DNA of 64,000 nucleotides, taken from Lichenostomus cassidix (Eukaryota; Chordata; Aves; Passeriformes; Meliphagidae). The DNA lies in assembly GCA_008360975.2 (NCBI GenBank), contig CM039211.1:52196600-52260599 (forward strand), written 5' to 3'. Positions 36,301 to 49,500 of this stretch are shown piece by piece. Made by a program: the position numbers and the translations under genes. The stretch's first letter is position 1, and the number at the start of each line of letters is the position of its first letter. The notes beneath the pieces were generated by a model. That model was not told the DNA's origin, ran no database searches, and was given only the letters and a program-made list of their open reading frames with translations.

Positions 36301-39300
36301 TCTTAAACAAGTCAGTCATCACCAACTAAAGCAAAAATATGCAAATTTGGTTCTAGTAAATTTATTCTCTAAAATTTGTTTTGGCTTCTAAGGTCTGTTT
36401 TAGCTAAGCATAAATCATTAGTTGACCTTAGTAATACAGAACATCAGCAATGACCCCAGTTCCACAGTCACTGAAATCAGTGAGAGCTCTTATCTTTAGC
36501 ATTATCCATGAGGATAAAAGGACATAAATTGTTTACTTTAAAGGCAGTGTAAAAGCACTTAACAAGTTCACTTTACAATATGCTTCTTGAGTCACATCTC
36601 TGTGTCACAGGGATTGCAGAGCAAAATGGCAAGTCCCCCTTCCACAGCCGCACCATGAGTTACACCATGGCCAGCACTTTAGGTCTTGCTCCATACAACC
36701 CTCTGCCAACTCAAGGCAGATGAAGCTTTACAGCAGTATCTCTACTAAGTACGTCTACAGCCACTACAATTGTTTCTTGGCTCTGTTTTGGCCATAAAGC
36801 TGCTCTAGGTGGCTGCAGCATTGCCACCACAGAGAAGTACCAGACAAGAAGGGATTCAGAAAGCAGCTTCACCCTGGAGCCAGCACTGCTCAGAGACTCG
36901 TTGCCTGCATGGAGCAGGTCCCATGGGCAGCCCAGTGGCCATCAGACACAGGCAGGCTCCAGGGCACCACCACAGCAGCTGGGACTGGAACAGACACACT
37001 GGCTACACAGCTCCAGCATGCACTGATGGCACCAGGCTGAGATGAAACAGACTTATGGGTCCCCAGGTAATAGCATGGGCAGGACTCAGAGGAGGCTGTG
37101 CCCATGAGTGCCCTGGAGACCTGACATGGGATTTCTAATCAAATGGTCTAACCAGTGGCATCTCCTCAGCAATGAGCTAGAATCACTTGGCAAGCTCAGG
37201 CTATTCTTCCTAAATGTCAGCTATCTTAATAACAACTTCTGATGAGTTTTATTAGCATTTGAATTATTGCTCCCAAATTACCACACACTGGCCGACAAAA
37301 TCCTAAATTTACAAACAAAGTTGTCTTCTAGCAGAAGCGGAAGAGAGTATCTGCAAGGGAGACAACTCAGTTATCTTTTCCTGAAGGTCTAGAGATGACA
37401 ACTGTGGAGTTTTGTTACGTCGTAAGCAGTCAACAAATTCTTGTATTTAATCAGTACATCTTGAGCCTGCTGCTGAAAGCTGCAGAGCTATCCCATCATG
37501 GTATTCTGGAGAAAAAAGACTTCTATCTTACCCACCCACACATGCTCTTTAAACCAACAGCTGCAGGGTTTGTTTGGTTTTCAATCCCACACCTCCTTCT
37601 TAGGCCAAAGTTATAGTCAGAGTACCATCATGGTGATGCATCTATTGCAAATCAATGAAACAATCATTAAAATGTCCAAATTGCCTGATAACATTCCTGC
37701 ATTTTCCAGTAATGCTGCAATGTGTCTGAATTAGTAATCTGTTTGTTTTGTGGTTTCACCCTAAATAAAAAAATAGCTTAAACACAAACCTTCTTTCCCT
37801 CCCTCCCAAATAAAAATAGATTTGCTTTAACACTTGAAATTTCTTTACATTTAAGACAAGTTATCTAACAAAGAAACCAAACACAGAACTAGGGCCCAAC
37901 TTAGTAGCTTTTAGGAGTCCTCAAAATACAATTTCAAATTTCTCTGTGGTGTCAGGAGAACAAAATGGTTTTACCCTATGCATATATTCTACATTGAACT
38001 AACTTTCATACCTTCTTCACAGCTTTCATCTACATTGAAGAAATAAAAAAATACACATAAACAGTAGTTCATCAAATTAAAGCACCCAGAGGTACTACCT
38101 GTGGCCTTCTTGCACTGGAAAGCTGCTTTTTAATCCTGAAACACTTCAGTTGATTCATGTAATGATTTTGCTAGGTGACAAAATGTTAAGCAGAGACCAT
38201 TCAATTTGACCTCTAAGCAAACTTCCTTCTACCAACAGTTTATCTGGCTATTATCCACCTGACAGACCTATCATGCACTGAAGACCTTAACTCAAAGCTA
38301 AAAATACTAAATTGTGCACCTTAAATTGCATGCAGCTCTTCTACAGCTCATGTCTCAGGACCCATTTCAGTCTTGTGAAGAAACAAAACTGAAAATCCAA
38401 AACCCAACCCCAGTGTAAGAAAACCTAAATAAAGACGAGACTCTGAGCAACATTACATGTGCCTTTGCTGAGCATTTCAGTAAAACCATGTTACAGAAAT
38501 GAAAATCCTTACTCAAGTCCTATCTGCCCAGTTTTCCAGTCCTTGAGAACACCCTGCAGTTTCTGCAGACCTCTGAAAGTCCTGAGCCATCTCCATCCAG
38601 CACGCTTTTCCAGCTGGAGATTACAAAGCCACAAAACGGCACTCCTCTGATGCTAACCCAAGGAAGAGGAAATGAGCTAGCCACTGCTTGTTAAGAGTTA
38701 AAGAGTATATTTAATTTGCAGATGGAAGAATTAACTAGCCCTGGAGATGGTGGGAATTGAGCAGCAACTAACTATGGTTTTGTATACCAAAGTGATGCTT
38801 TCCTTTGCCTTTTTAATTTTTGTAATTTTAAACATTTTCTGAAACAAATTTACTTAAACACTGCTAGACAACCAATATTTTCAGAAATGTTCGGGCAGTA
38901 CAAGAAGTAGAAAGTATAGGTATAGTTTTTCTTGTAGTCAGTAATGTCCTCTTTAAAGACTGTCAAAGCATGCATTTTGTAAGAAGTTCAACTCCTCTAC
39001 TTAATTTTTATATTATTATATAACATCCATTTCTGAGTAAAACTGAGATACAAGTTCTTGACCATCTGTCAAGATTCTGTAACAGCTTTTCAAGAAAAAG
39101 AGCAGAGGTAAGAAAGCTTTCTAGTTCTGTGTCAGAGGCTGATGACATGATGAAATGAATTCACGCAATTAACAAAATTCATGAATTAACAAAACATAAT
39201 ATGGGCAACAACACAAGCACAACAAGGGAACAAACTCCCTTACCAAGGCCCTCTCATCCAAAGATCTTTACATTGTTTTTAAGTATATTAGCATACCTTC

Positions 39301-42300
39301 CAGTTACCTCTTGGAAAAATGTATTAAACAGCTCGAAGCTGTCCCAAACCTCTTTGTTAAAATCGAGAAATGCATTCTAAAGCCATTTAAAATATTCTTA
39401 AAGAATTAATAATCAAAAATGCAGTTTCTTATTTGAGTTCTACTAGCACCATACGGACCTACTGTCTGTAGCCCATACTTTCAATTATTAAAGGCAGAAG
39501 ACAACTGCATTTATTAAGTCTTGATAATGCACACAATGTCTACATCAACCACATTCACAAAGTCATGTTAAAGAACATTAAATACTTAGACATGCCATTC
39601 TAGGCAAAGACTGAAAAACAAGATACGGGGGCATAAAGATGTTTATTTTGAATGTTATTTCTTTTTTTTCTTCTGCGAAGTGTATAAACAAAATAATATC
39701 CATGAAAGAAAGTTATTTTGAAAGAAAACATGAAAACTTAAGGTCAAGCAGACCTCCCCAAAAACAAAGAAAAGGAAGAAATTGGTTACTTCACAGAGCA
39801 CAAGCAAAACAGCCCTAGGAAATCCATATGAAAGATTTGTTTAAAGAATACATAAACACTGCTATAACCTTCACAGATCTCTCCAAAAGTCAAGCTAAGA
39901 GACAACATGTCTCTGGAACATAACAAACATTTCTGAAAGTTCCTTCTGTTCTCTCCATCTCTCAAAACACTGCATTTTGTTATCTTAGTAGGAATTAACA
40001 TTTTAATTGGCTTTGGCCATTTGCTTACTACCAGAATAAACACAATGATGAACGTGCAAGGTGAGAAGTTAAGGAACAGCCAAAGAGGCAGTTAGACAGA
40101 GAACTCTGTGGGAGGCAGGAAAATGCATCATCACTAATCTCCTCATGCCCCATTTCAACTTCTGGGGGCAACTCTGTTACTTTCAAGCCAAAAACCACAT
40201 GCAGCTGAGTTCATAGCATTTTTAACCTTCCAATATAATATGATATGGCTAAACTTCTAATGGGGTTTAAAAACTTTCGAGGAGCTACTATAAACCCTAA
40301 AATATGACATAATCTTGTCTGCTTAATCAAATTCATCAGATTTAAGAAGCAATAAATTTGTTAGATTATCTCTTCACACCCCCACTCCCTTTTTTATTTT
40401 GAAGGTTCAGGAAGGCAAATTACTTCCAGGCTACAAGGGATCAAGTAATTGAAAATAATCACATATGTGTAAGCGACACATTTTAACAACATTTTCAATT
40501 CAACAGCAGCAGAAAATGCAGATTCCTAAGAGTAGTTACTATTTTTCTAAACCTATACATAGTTCAGAGAAGGCAATCACACTAGGAACAAGTATCAATA
40601 CCTCTTTTTCCGTGAGTTTTCTTATCAAGTAAGAAAACAGTATTTCCAAGAAGAATCCAACAATTCCTTAGGTCTCAGTGACTGCCTAATGCACTGATCC
40701 ATAATAACAATTCTGTAAAATTGAAGCTCTAAATTCCAGAGTCTCCAAATAGTAATCCTTTCTCCCCCAAAACTAGCTTTCTGAAGTAGTTGTATGAGCT
40801 GCCTTTTTCAAGTGATCTTTTCCAATGAAGTCTGAGGTTTAGAACACAACATGAGTGGGTTTTCTGACATAATTGCTTTCTTATGGGTTTCCAGCAATTG
40901 AACATTGACTTTAAATCTCTTACAGGCAAAGCTGACTGGTTTAAGTAATTGTTTCTGAAAGCGCACAAATGCTATGCAGCTACTCCTCAATATCCTTTAC
41001 AGCATCAAAAGGGCTCTCAAATAAAAGAAAATTACACATACATACACAATCTTTCTTTCATATCCATCCACGTAATATAGTACAGCTCCATTCAGGTGGT
41101 CCCCTAAGGTTTTGGCTCTCTAGAAAGAGTTAAATATCTGAAACAGACTCTTCTCTTGTTCATATATTAGTACCATTTTCAAAGGACTGTTCAGAGAATG
41201 AAGACTAAGAACAATGCAAATTCTCCACTCCATGCTCAACTAACAAAGCATCCAATCAGTTCCCACTGAGCTCCAGTTCATTTCGTGTCCACATGTAAGT
41301 GATTAACAGTACATTGTTTGAAACTTTATTCCCCATCTGTTCTTCTGTGGGACTTGGAAAACAGATGAAGTTTTCTGACAATTGTTTGCAGAGTAGATAA
41401 TTGCAAGCATATGTAATAGTATCCCAAAGTGCAAAACACCATGAGCTTAAGAAGTCTTTTTTCCTGAATGTTTTTGTTGCTTTTCTAAGTAAGATAAAAA
41501 AATAAGATGCTCTCAGATGGAAATTATTAATACATGCTTAACAAGTCATCCTCTATAATGAAAAAGGCAAAGTAAAATCCAGACTTTCTTCCTAAAGGTC
41601 ATAATTTCACATCCCAGTAGTTTACCCAGATAGCAAAAATTCATTTTAAGGCCTATCAGGTAAAAAAGTTATGCAGAAGTGGCAAGATCCCACAGAACTA
41701 CAACAAAAAAAATACATTTTGTCATTGAGCTCTGTAGTAGTGAAAGACTGTTCCATGCTACAGCAGTATGATAGTCAGCATCTTCTGAACAGATCACAGA
41801 TTTAAATTATATGGCTGTATTTTCTTTTGATGACTAAAATATGCGGATAAGCACAGCAAGGAAGACTAGATAGCAACTCTTCACTATATTTGCCAATACA
41901 AGTGCAGACAGCAGCAAAGCATACTAGGAAATGTTAGGCTCAAGAAAACATTATTTCTATGCAAGATGCATAGTTATATTGAAGAAATCAGCCACAGTTT
42001 GCTCTGGATGCTAAATTCCCATTTGCTCAAGAAATAACAGAACAAATCACAGAAGAAATGATCCACTGATAGCCATTAAATGTAACAAGTGCTGTCCTTG
42101 ACACAGTAAGTACTCAAGATGAAGAACAGTGGAAACTATAAAAACATGAGTTCAAATTTGCTCTGTATTTTAGGCCATTGACTATTACCAGATACCTCTG
42201 TCTAAACTATTTTATTTATGGTCTTATGATATCCCCTTGAACCTCCACATATAACAAGTACAAGACCTACATTGTCTACACTGATGGAGAAAAATTCACA

Positions 42301-42379
42301 GGGAGGGCTCAGGGTAGATGAAAGACACAGTTTTAAAAGAAATATATTTTAATTAATTCTGGGATTAAAGTAAACCACC
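33373..42379. other. Long unique stretch with one G+C-richer block
   Basis: Nine kilobases with no recognised gene or retroelement. At about 36600-37180 the sequence is clearly richer in G+C and in CAG/CCA steps, with open frames of 71 to 78 codons on both strands. It does not look like a CpG island, and I could not match it to any LTR or coding family. A tandem GCCAACA-type duplication lies at about 33766-33800. The rest is AT-rich. Confidence 0.5.
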
Positions 42380-42523
42380 AAGATTAGCTCAATTGGTTAG
42401 AGTATGGTGCTCATGAAGGCTGTGTTTTTGATCCCCTTCACTTAGAGCTGGGCCATTCACTTAGAGCTGGATTGATGATCCTTGTGGGCTCCTTGCAACT
42501 CAGAATATTCTGTGATCCTGTGA
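42380..42523 (+). mobile_element. tRNA-derived SINE with CR1 tail (TguSINE1-like)
   Basis: The head resembles a tRNA-Ile gene. A perfect A-box-like TAGCTCAATTGG at 42385-42396 is followed by TTAGAGTATGGTGCT, and a decayed B box (TTTTTGATCCC) lies at about 42425-42435. The tail has CATTCACTTAGAGCTGG and GATGATCCTTGTGGG. It then reads CTTGCAACTCAGAATATTC and ends TGTGATCCTGTGA, a CR1-type 3' end that would let CR1 machinery mobilise the SINE. This head-plus-tail architecture is that of TguSINE1 of passerine birds. A 19-base segment containing TTCACTTAGAGCTGGG is duplicated in tandem (about 42437-42470). The B box has lost its CpG, as expected for an old inactive copy. It is not a functional tRNA gene. 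Confidence 0.85.
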
Positions 42524-42774
42524 ACCCTTAATTACCTGTATATGAGAATGCCTCAAAGAAACACCAAAATTTCAGTTTTGTCACATCAAACTGATTGACT
42601 CAGTCAAAGCAATCAGATATTGCTGCCAAGTGCTATAATGGTACTGTGAACTTCAAAACACTCGGTGTTTTCTTAAAATGGTGCATGTCTGAGATACGGA
42701 ATTACCTCACACTGGAAGAAGTGACTTTTCCTCTATAATCATTAAGATTAAAAATATGGATGAAAACAGAAGTT

Positions 42775-42826
42775 CAAAAAAAAACAAAAACCAAAAAAAC
42801 CAAAAACCGAACAACCAAACAAAATC
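42775..42826. repeat. A-rich low-complexity tract
   Basis: About 50 bases made of A runs broken by single or double C (AAAAC, AACC, ACCG). It lies 250 bases downstream of the SINE and is not joined to it. Confidence 0.8.
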
Positions 42827-42890
42827 ATAACATTTTATTTCTAAAATAAGAAGCACCATTATTTTTAGATCTCTTACAGACATACATATA

Positions 42891-42933
42891 TGCACACACA
42901 CACCCACACCCACACCCACACCCACACACACAC
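42891..42933. repeat. CA / CCCACA microsatellite
   Basis: A CA run passes into four CCCACA units and back into CA. A minus-strand frame reading alternating Gly-Val across it is a repeat artefact. It is likely to be polymorphic in length. Confidence 0.92.
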
Positions 42934-45431
42934 CATGATACTGGGACAGTGGAAACCGGGTTGAACTGGGGTAGTCCCATGTGGCCAGGGCATCACAGTG
43001 GATGAAGCAAATGAAGAATGAGAAACAGAGAAACTTCCTAAATGAAAACAGAGAAAAAGTGCAGAAGGAATAGAGTTCAAATAACAGAATTCTTATAATT
43101 TATGTAAAAAGAAGAACTTCAGATAAGAAAATAAAAAGGTCCGTCTTCTACAGAAAAGGACAGTGATGGGTTCTAAAAGTATTATGCTCAACAAAATTGC
43201 TGACATTAATTAGGACATCCATTTAAAATGCATACAATAACCAGTTCCATAAATCAGAAGGTACAGAGAGGACACACTGCATATTATAACTATAAATTTT
43301 CATTATGTAACTTAAAGAGTATCAGAAAGGCAAGATTTATAATGCAGAGCATGTGATCAGACAGTGTTGCACTTTCAAAGAAATGTTCCTAACAAATCCG
43401 AATTCAAGTCACCACAACATTAAAAGGATAAGCAATATGGCTTGGCTAAAGGTTAAAATACAACAAATATCCTTATTTATACAGAAAAAGTAGGCAGGTT
43501 ATGCAGATATGATTACCATACCCATCAAAAAATTGTAAACAATAATGACTTTGAGCTTTATTCTATGATTTTAAATGTCTTTATGTAAAGAATCACTGAA
43601 GGCTCTCTAAAGCAAGCAAAGATCCCAAAAGTCACTGTCTGCAGAGAGTATCAGGTGAACAAATAAAATTCCTTCACACATACCTGTCAGGATGTCAGGA
43701 CAGCACCAAAGCTAAGCTGAGTTATGCACCAGTCCCACACAAGTCCACTTACTACAACTGCTGTGAAATGTCCCAAGAAGGGTCTTGACTCTTCTTCCAT
43801 GCCCTGTGGGCAATGAAAGAGAGGTACTTCTATTTTCTTAGCTTGAACACCCTCTGACAACACCATTTCCTAAAATACTACAGGCATACATACAACATAT
43901 ACATGCATACATTAAAAAAAAAAAACAAAAAACAAAGTGCCACATCCCCATATTTATACAAAAAAGGTTACAAGTATGTGTACTTTAAAGACTGCTATAG
44001 AGTTTTTCTCTGTTGTGACCAAAAAGCTAAATGAAATTCAATACACATACGAGTCCCATGGGCCTCTTCCACTTTGTCCTTCTGTAATTGTACTAAAAGC
44101 TTGTCTGGAGTCTCTCCCTCAGGCATCTGGAGTTGACACTTCTCCTATTTATCTAGCTAAAGAAAGGTCCCCTGCTTCTTCCCTGCCAATACCATGAAGA
44201 ATTTAATGTATCAGCAGGGACTCGAAGCTTGAAACTCGATCCAGTATTTTCATAAAACGATTCACAGACTTGCACTGAGTTTTTTGACTTAAGAGCAAAG
44301 GGTTTCCATACAGCAATTTGGGGCTAGATTAAACCACTCATGTTTCCATCAGTGGGGGAGGGTGGAAGCGTACCATAACATGCAGCCACCAAATTGATTT
44401 TAACATACTAAGACAGAAAAGAAATTCCTATTAAAGTCCCTTCATACCTTCTTAAAAAATCACAGCAGCTATCTAATGACTCCTGTGAAGTAATAAGGGG
44501 TGAACACAAAACAATAAAGAGTAAATTGAGGAAATAAAATGAAATGGGAACCAAGAAAAAAGAGTTTGTTTTCACTTTATAGGAGGGAGGGCAGTGATTT
44601 GAAACTTAATTTTACTCCATACCAATACCTGGATACCAATGAAGAAAAATCAATGGAGAATTTTTATCAAAGAAGCATTGACCTGCAAAACTGAACTAAT
44701 TGCCCTTTTCATAACTAAACAGCATGACAGGTTCTCAACACAGAAGAACATGCTATTCTACCACATATACTGAGGAACTTATCAAATGCTCAACACCACC
44801 TTCACTTCTATTATAACAATAAGTAAACTGAGCAACAGCAAGGCTAGTTATTCTAAATTTTTTCTTTTTGAGATTGGACTACTACTTTGAAAAATTGCTT
44901 GCTTATGCAAAATGGCACAAGCAAGCACTTTCAGTTTCTTGGAAACTCAAAATGTCTTCCATCAACACATCAGCCAAATATCCAAGTGTGCTAAACATGG
45001 AGCCTACTTATATTAAAAAGCCTCATCCCAGGCTTTCTGAAACAGATTACAAATTTACAGTGGATTTTCTTCCAGTTATTTAAGGAAATAGAAAATGATA
45101 GCTCTCAAAGATTGAGTTCTTTTTGGTCACCAGAAATCAGACAGAATTGCTATTCATCTGTACAGTCTTAAATAATATGAAGTCTCAAAAAATCTTAGAG
45201 ATCATTTTAATGGCCAGGGCACCCACCATTAAGATCCTGAAAGCTGTCTTCATCTTCCAAATTATGACTCAAGGTCAAAAACATATCTCAGGGAGTTGGG
45301 ATTCATAAACTTCATTTTTTGATTCATAAGAAAGAAGCAGGGTGTTATAGAGACTTACCCAGAAGCACAGCAGAAAATAAATTCATCATATGACAAAACT
45401 CTAGGTTCACATATAATGATACATTCACAAA
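42934..45431. other. Unique AT-rich non-coding stretch
   Basis: No gene or repeat family recognised. A short A-rich run lies at 43914-43936. Open frames at 43937-44197 and 44868-45083 (plus strand) show no domain. Confidence 0.55.
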
Positions 45432-45860
45432 AATCACAGAATCACAAAACAGTTAAGAGATGGAAAGGACCTCTGAAGATCATACTGTCCAACCCCCCTG
45501 CCAAAGTAGGGCCACCTTGAGCAGATGACCCAGGATGCGTGGGGTTTGAAGGTCTCCAGAGAGGGAGACTCCATGACCTCTCTGGCCAGCCTGTTCCAGT
45601 GCTCTGCTGTCCTCAACATAAAGAAGTTCTTCCTCAAGTTGAGGTGAAATTACTTGTGCTTTTGTTTATGACCATTGCTTCTTGTCCAGTATCTGGGCAC
45701 TGAAAAGAATCTGGCACCATCCTCTTGACAGCTGCCTTTGAGATATTTATGTGCATTGATAAGATCCCCTCTCAGTCTTCTCTAGACTAAACAGGCTCAG
45801 CTCCTTGTAGGAGAGCTGTTCCAGGCCCCTCAAGATCTTTGTAGCCTCTACTGGAGGATG
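45432..45860 (-). mobile_element. CR1 LINE 3' end, minus strand
   Basis: On the plus strand the element starts at its 3' terminus with AATCACAGAATCACAAAAC. The blocks that follow are GGAAAGGACCTCTGAAGATCAT, CCAACCCCCCTGCC, GGGTTTGAAGGTCTCCAGAGA, GCCTGTTCCAGTGCTCTG, AAGAAGTTCTTCCTCAAGTTGAG and GATCCCCTCTCAGTCTTCTC. It ends near GTTCCAGGCCCCTCAAGATC and GTAGCC. The minus-strand translation contains MRKNFF and EHWNRLAREVMESPSLETFK, the fossil CR1 ORF2 C-terminus. The frame at 45434-45637 is part of this element and is not a host gene. Confidence 0.93.
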
Positions 45861-46205
45861 AGGAATGATGATGGACATCAGAAACATGATCTGCATGCAA
45901 CAGGAATACAGTTTGAACTATGATTAACAAAAACAAGGAATCAAAATTTTGATTCACAAACACTGAATGCCCAGAAAGGATACCAATATGCTAGAATAAA
46001 CACTGCCAAGTTTCTGCAACTTTTCCTCCTTTTCTGGAAACAAAGTTCATCCACATAAAGCCATTCTGGATTCTGCATCCAGGTGCCATGTTCAAGCTTC
46101 CAAAATTGCAAGTCATCTCAAGGAAATGCTACTTTAAAAAATTTAGTCAATTAACAGTATCTGTCCTTTGTCTTCTGAATACTGTATATTTGCACTTACA
46201 GGGGG
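45861..46205. other. Unique spacer between two CR1 copies
   Basis: AT-rich unique sequence separating two CR1 insertions of opposite orientation. Nothing else is seen. Confidence 0.6.
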
Positions 46206-46515
46206 CTTATACAAAAGAGGGAGAGTGAGTTTTTACACAGGCACCTAGTGATAAGACAAGTGGAATGGTTGTAAACTGAAAGAGAAGAAGTTTTGATTAG
46301 ACGTTAGAAAGAAATTCCTTCCTGTGAGAGTGGTGAGGCACTGGAACAGAGAGAGAAGTTGTGAATGTCCTATTCCTGGCAGTGTTCAAGGCCAGATTGG
46401 ATGGCACTTTCAGCAACCTGGTCTAGTGTAGTGTCCCTGACTATGGCAGGGGGGTTGGAAATAGATAATTTTTAAAGAACCCTTCTAACCAAAACCATTC
46501 TGTTATATTCCTGTT
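46206..46515 (+). mobile_element. CR1 LINE, 5'-truncated 3' end
   Basis: Blocks in order are GAGTTTTTACACAGGCACC, GATAAGACAAGTGGAATGG, GATTAGACGTTAGAAAGAAATTCC, GTGGTGAGGCACTGGAAC, a short deletion where GTTGCCCA is expected, then GAGAAGTTGTG. These are followed by GTGTTCAAGGCCAGATTGGATGG, AGCAACCTGGTCTAGTG and GGCAGGGGGGTTGGAA. It ends in a decayed AACCAAAACCATTCTGTTATATTCC. It resembles the copy at 33043-33372 but carries its own deletion and its own decayed terminus. Confidence 0.9.
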
Positions 46516-49500
46516 AGAAATACTTCACACGCTAAAAGTGGTTTTAGAAAGAGAATAGTCATAATTGCATTGATGAAAGATTATATTTAACTCAAAATCT
46601 AACTGAACTTAAAAAAGAGCCCCAGAAACAAAATATTGTTCATTTCTAGGTGTATATTCCAGGCATTTATAACACTCCTGTCAGATATTAGTATGAATTA
46701 GTATCACACTACACACTACTAACCTCTTATATGAGGTTACATATAGTACATGTATAGTTATCTGCAACACATGTTCTTATAAAAGACTATATGTCTATAA
46801 AAGGGGATTTTACTCTTTTTTTTTTTTTAAAAATTCTTATAGCCTAAAGAGTTTGCTTTTAACGAAAGATAAGTAGTTTTGGATGAGATGACAACATACA
46901 TTGCTATTAAGCTTGGCTTTCAAATCTTTGTGCCTAATACAATGGCTTCCCAGAGACACAATCAAAAGTGTCTTGATCTTGAAACAAGTATTTTTTAAAT
47001 GACTAGACTCAAGGATTAATTAACTAAATGCTACTTCATTTTCTCTAATCATCAACATTATTGTCTTTCTAAATAAAACATAATGTTTCTGGGATCACAT
47101 TACAGCTCCAAAAATATTTATATGTGGTTTTAAAAGCCTAATCAGGGAAGGTTCTTCCTGGTCCCTTTGGATACCTCAATCATTCCTTTAGACAATATTA
47201 AAGTTACATGGACCAGAACTAAAGACCCTGTGAGGCCATGGATGTAGTTTCACCTATCCTTTAGTCATACTTGGGGGAAGATGTTTCATACTTTGAGTAA
47301 TATTAAGATACATATCACATTTAGCTTGTAAAAAAAGGGTGCCTATAATTATCAGCTAGCAAGAACGAAATTCAGAAGCAGCTGCTATTATTGAACAAGG
47401 AAAATAGAAACCTCTTCCTGCATCTTCAGAATCAAAAGCTCTGTGGAGCTTTTGTAAAATATATTTATTTAAAATATTCGTTTAATGTTAGGCTACAAAA
47501 AGCAGGTTCTTCATTAAAACAAGTATTTATAATTTTCAGGTTTATCGTAGCATTGCAGCCAAAATTCTTTTCATTGACTTTTAGTTCATTTAAAGTTTTA
47601 ATTTAACTAATTTTATTAGCTACCTACCACTGAACAATTAAATTATTAACATTCAAGGAACTTACTGCTCTGGTATGCCTTTTTTGGTCAAAGACTATTC
47701 CAGCACCACAGTCTGGCTGAAAAGCAAAGTCCTACTTCCTGAGAAAGTTTTAGAGTTTTGTTCAATGTCTGCTCACATTCAAAGCACTGAATTGCCAAGA
47801 CAATAAACCACTGAAGAGTGAAAACAATGAACAGCCCAGTATGTGCTCTCTGATGATGAACCCAGAAGATATTCTGAATCTTCAGACCTGAAGAGTAAGC
47901 CAACAGTATGTGGACAAGACAAAGAGCTTCTTGATAGCAATGAACTGCTTGGATAGAAAGGCAAAAATGCCCTTCAGACAGGTAAAATTTAATCTGCAGT
48001 ACTAAAGAGCCTGTGGCCAAACAACTCCTCATCTCCATACCAAAAGTCTGGTCACAGACAAAAATTCCATTTATTTTTTTCTTTCAGCTCTATGGAAAAC
48101 TTCCACTTCTTTGGGAATCTTCTCCTAACCTAATAGGGATGCAACTCCCATTTTTCTGTCTGTATGCAAGACTATCTTGTTAAAAAATTCTTTTAAACAT
48201 TAACTTTGGACTAATATTTTTCAATTTGTGGCACAGATTATCTAAAGTGGAAATGACCACACTTGGGATTTAGAATTTTTTTTAAAAAATAGAATAAGGA
48301 GGAAAAATACACTGGGGGTAGGAGAAGATGCTTTAATTAATTATAAAGGTAGAGAGAAGCAACAATCCTTCTCCTTAGTTCCCCATTTTGTGATGTCTGT
48401 ATAAAACAAATGGAATGCTTTTGTCTAGATTATAAAACAAAAGTCTTTGTTATAAAACTCAGCACAAGATTATAATCAAGCTTAACACTTCCAGTTGAAA
48501 AATAAAACATCTTTTGAGATTTGTGCAGGAAAGTTCTGAGGCCAGCAATGGGACCAAAATAAATTTTTAATATTCCTACAAAACAAAAAAAAGCTTTCAC
48601 GGCATCTTGCTATGCCATATTTATGCAGCAGTCAACTATGGCTTTTAAGCCACCATTAACATAAGTAATAAATAGTAGGAACTGATGCTTAAAGCTACTG
48701 CCTCAGTGTAAGAAACCATGAAATTGTTACTAGTGTTTTATCATATAGAAAAATACAGGTCTTCTGTAATGAGGCTGTGTGCAGCAAAGAGATGAAAGAC
48801 AATCCCCATGAGGAAAGATTAAAAAAACCCCTTAGTCCTGTACAGTTTATATTGCTTATTGTATACATAGGTTGTGTAAATTACTGCTACTTAAGTAAAA
48901 CATTAATTCCTAGGAAAAGCATGAAGGACACACTTTGTTGAAGTGCTTTGGGTAAACAATATGCTTACATTGTTCCAAACAGTTTTTAAATACAGTATTT
49001 CTACTGCATTTTACAAAAGAAATAAATTCCTGTATTCAGTCAAAACAACATATGTAAATTAAGAGTATTTTCCTGGTTCCACACAATGTTAATGGGATTT
49101 CCATTTGTTTCCTGCTTGAATTTTAAGGAAGGGTTTTTCTGATAAATGCTTCTTTGTCATTTCTGAGTATTACCCACCAAAAAAGTTATGGATTTCTGTT
49201 TGCCAGACTTTTAGCCAGGTGAGTGACAGCAACTCTATTCACATACCTAACACCATGAAAATCCATTTAGCTGAGATGTCCTTATGTGTGTATAGTTCAT
49301 TTTATATGTTAAACCTCACACCCTGTATTTTCATTTTCATTCTTCCTATATTCAGATACAAGCTACACCACAGCCACCAAAACCAATCCTACTCAGCTAC
49401 CACAGTGATTTCAAAAGCACACTTTGCCTCGGGAAACTAGGCTAGCAAAGTAAAACTGGTTTAAAAACAGTAAGCTAATGCATATCCTTTCATGGACACA

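Noticed and set aside
42380..42452. tRNA-Ile gene
   Set aside because: The A box is intact, but the B box is decayed, the acceptor stem cannot be formed, and a CR1 tail follows. It is the head of a SINE.
45434..45637. Minus-strand frame with MRKNFF and EHWNRLAREVMESPSL as a host gene
   Set aside because: This is the fossil C-terminus of CR1 ORF2 inside the minus-strand CR1 copy.
47688..48038. 116-codon minus-strand frame with hydrophobic stretches, and an acidic plus-strand reading of the same bases
   Set aside because: Neither reading matches a family that I recognise. The plus-strand reading is interrupted by several stops.
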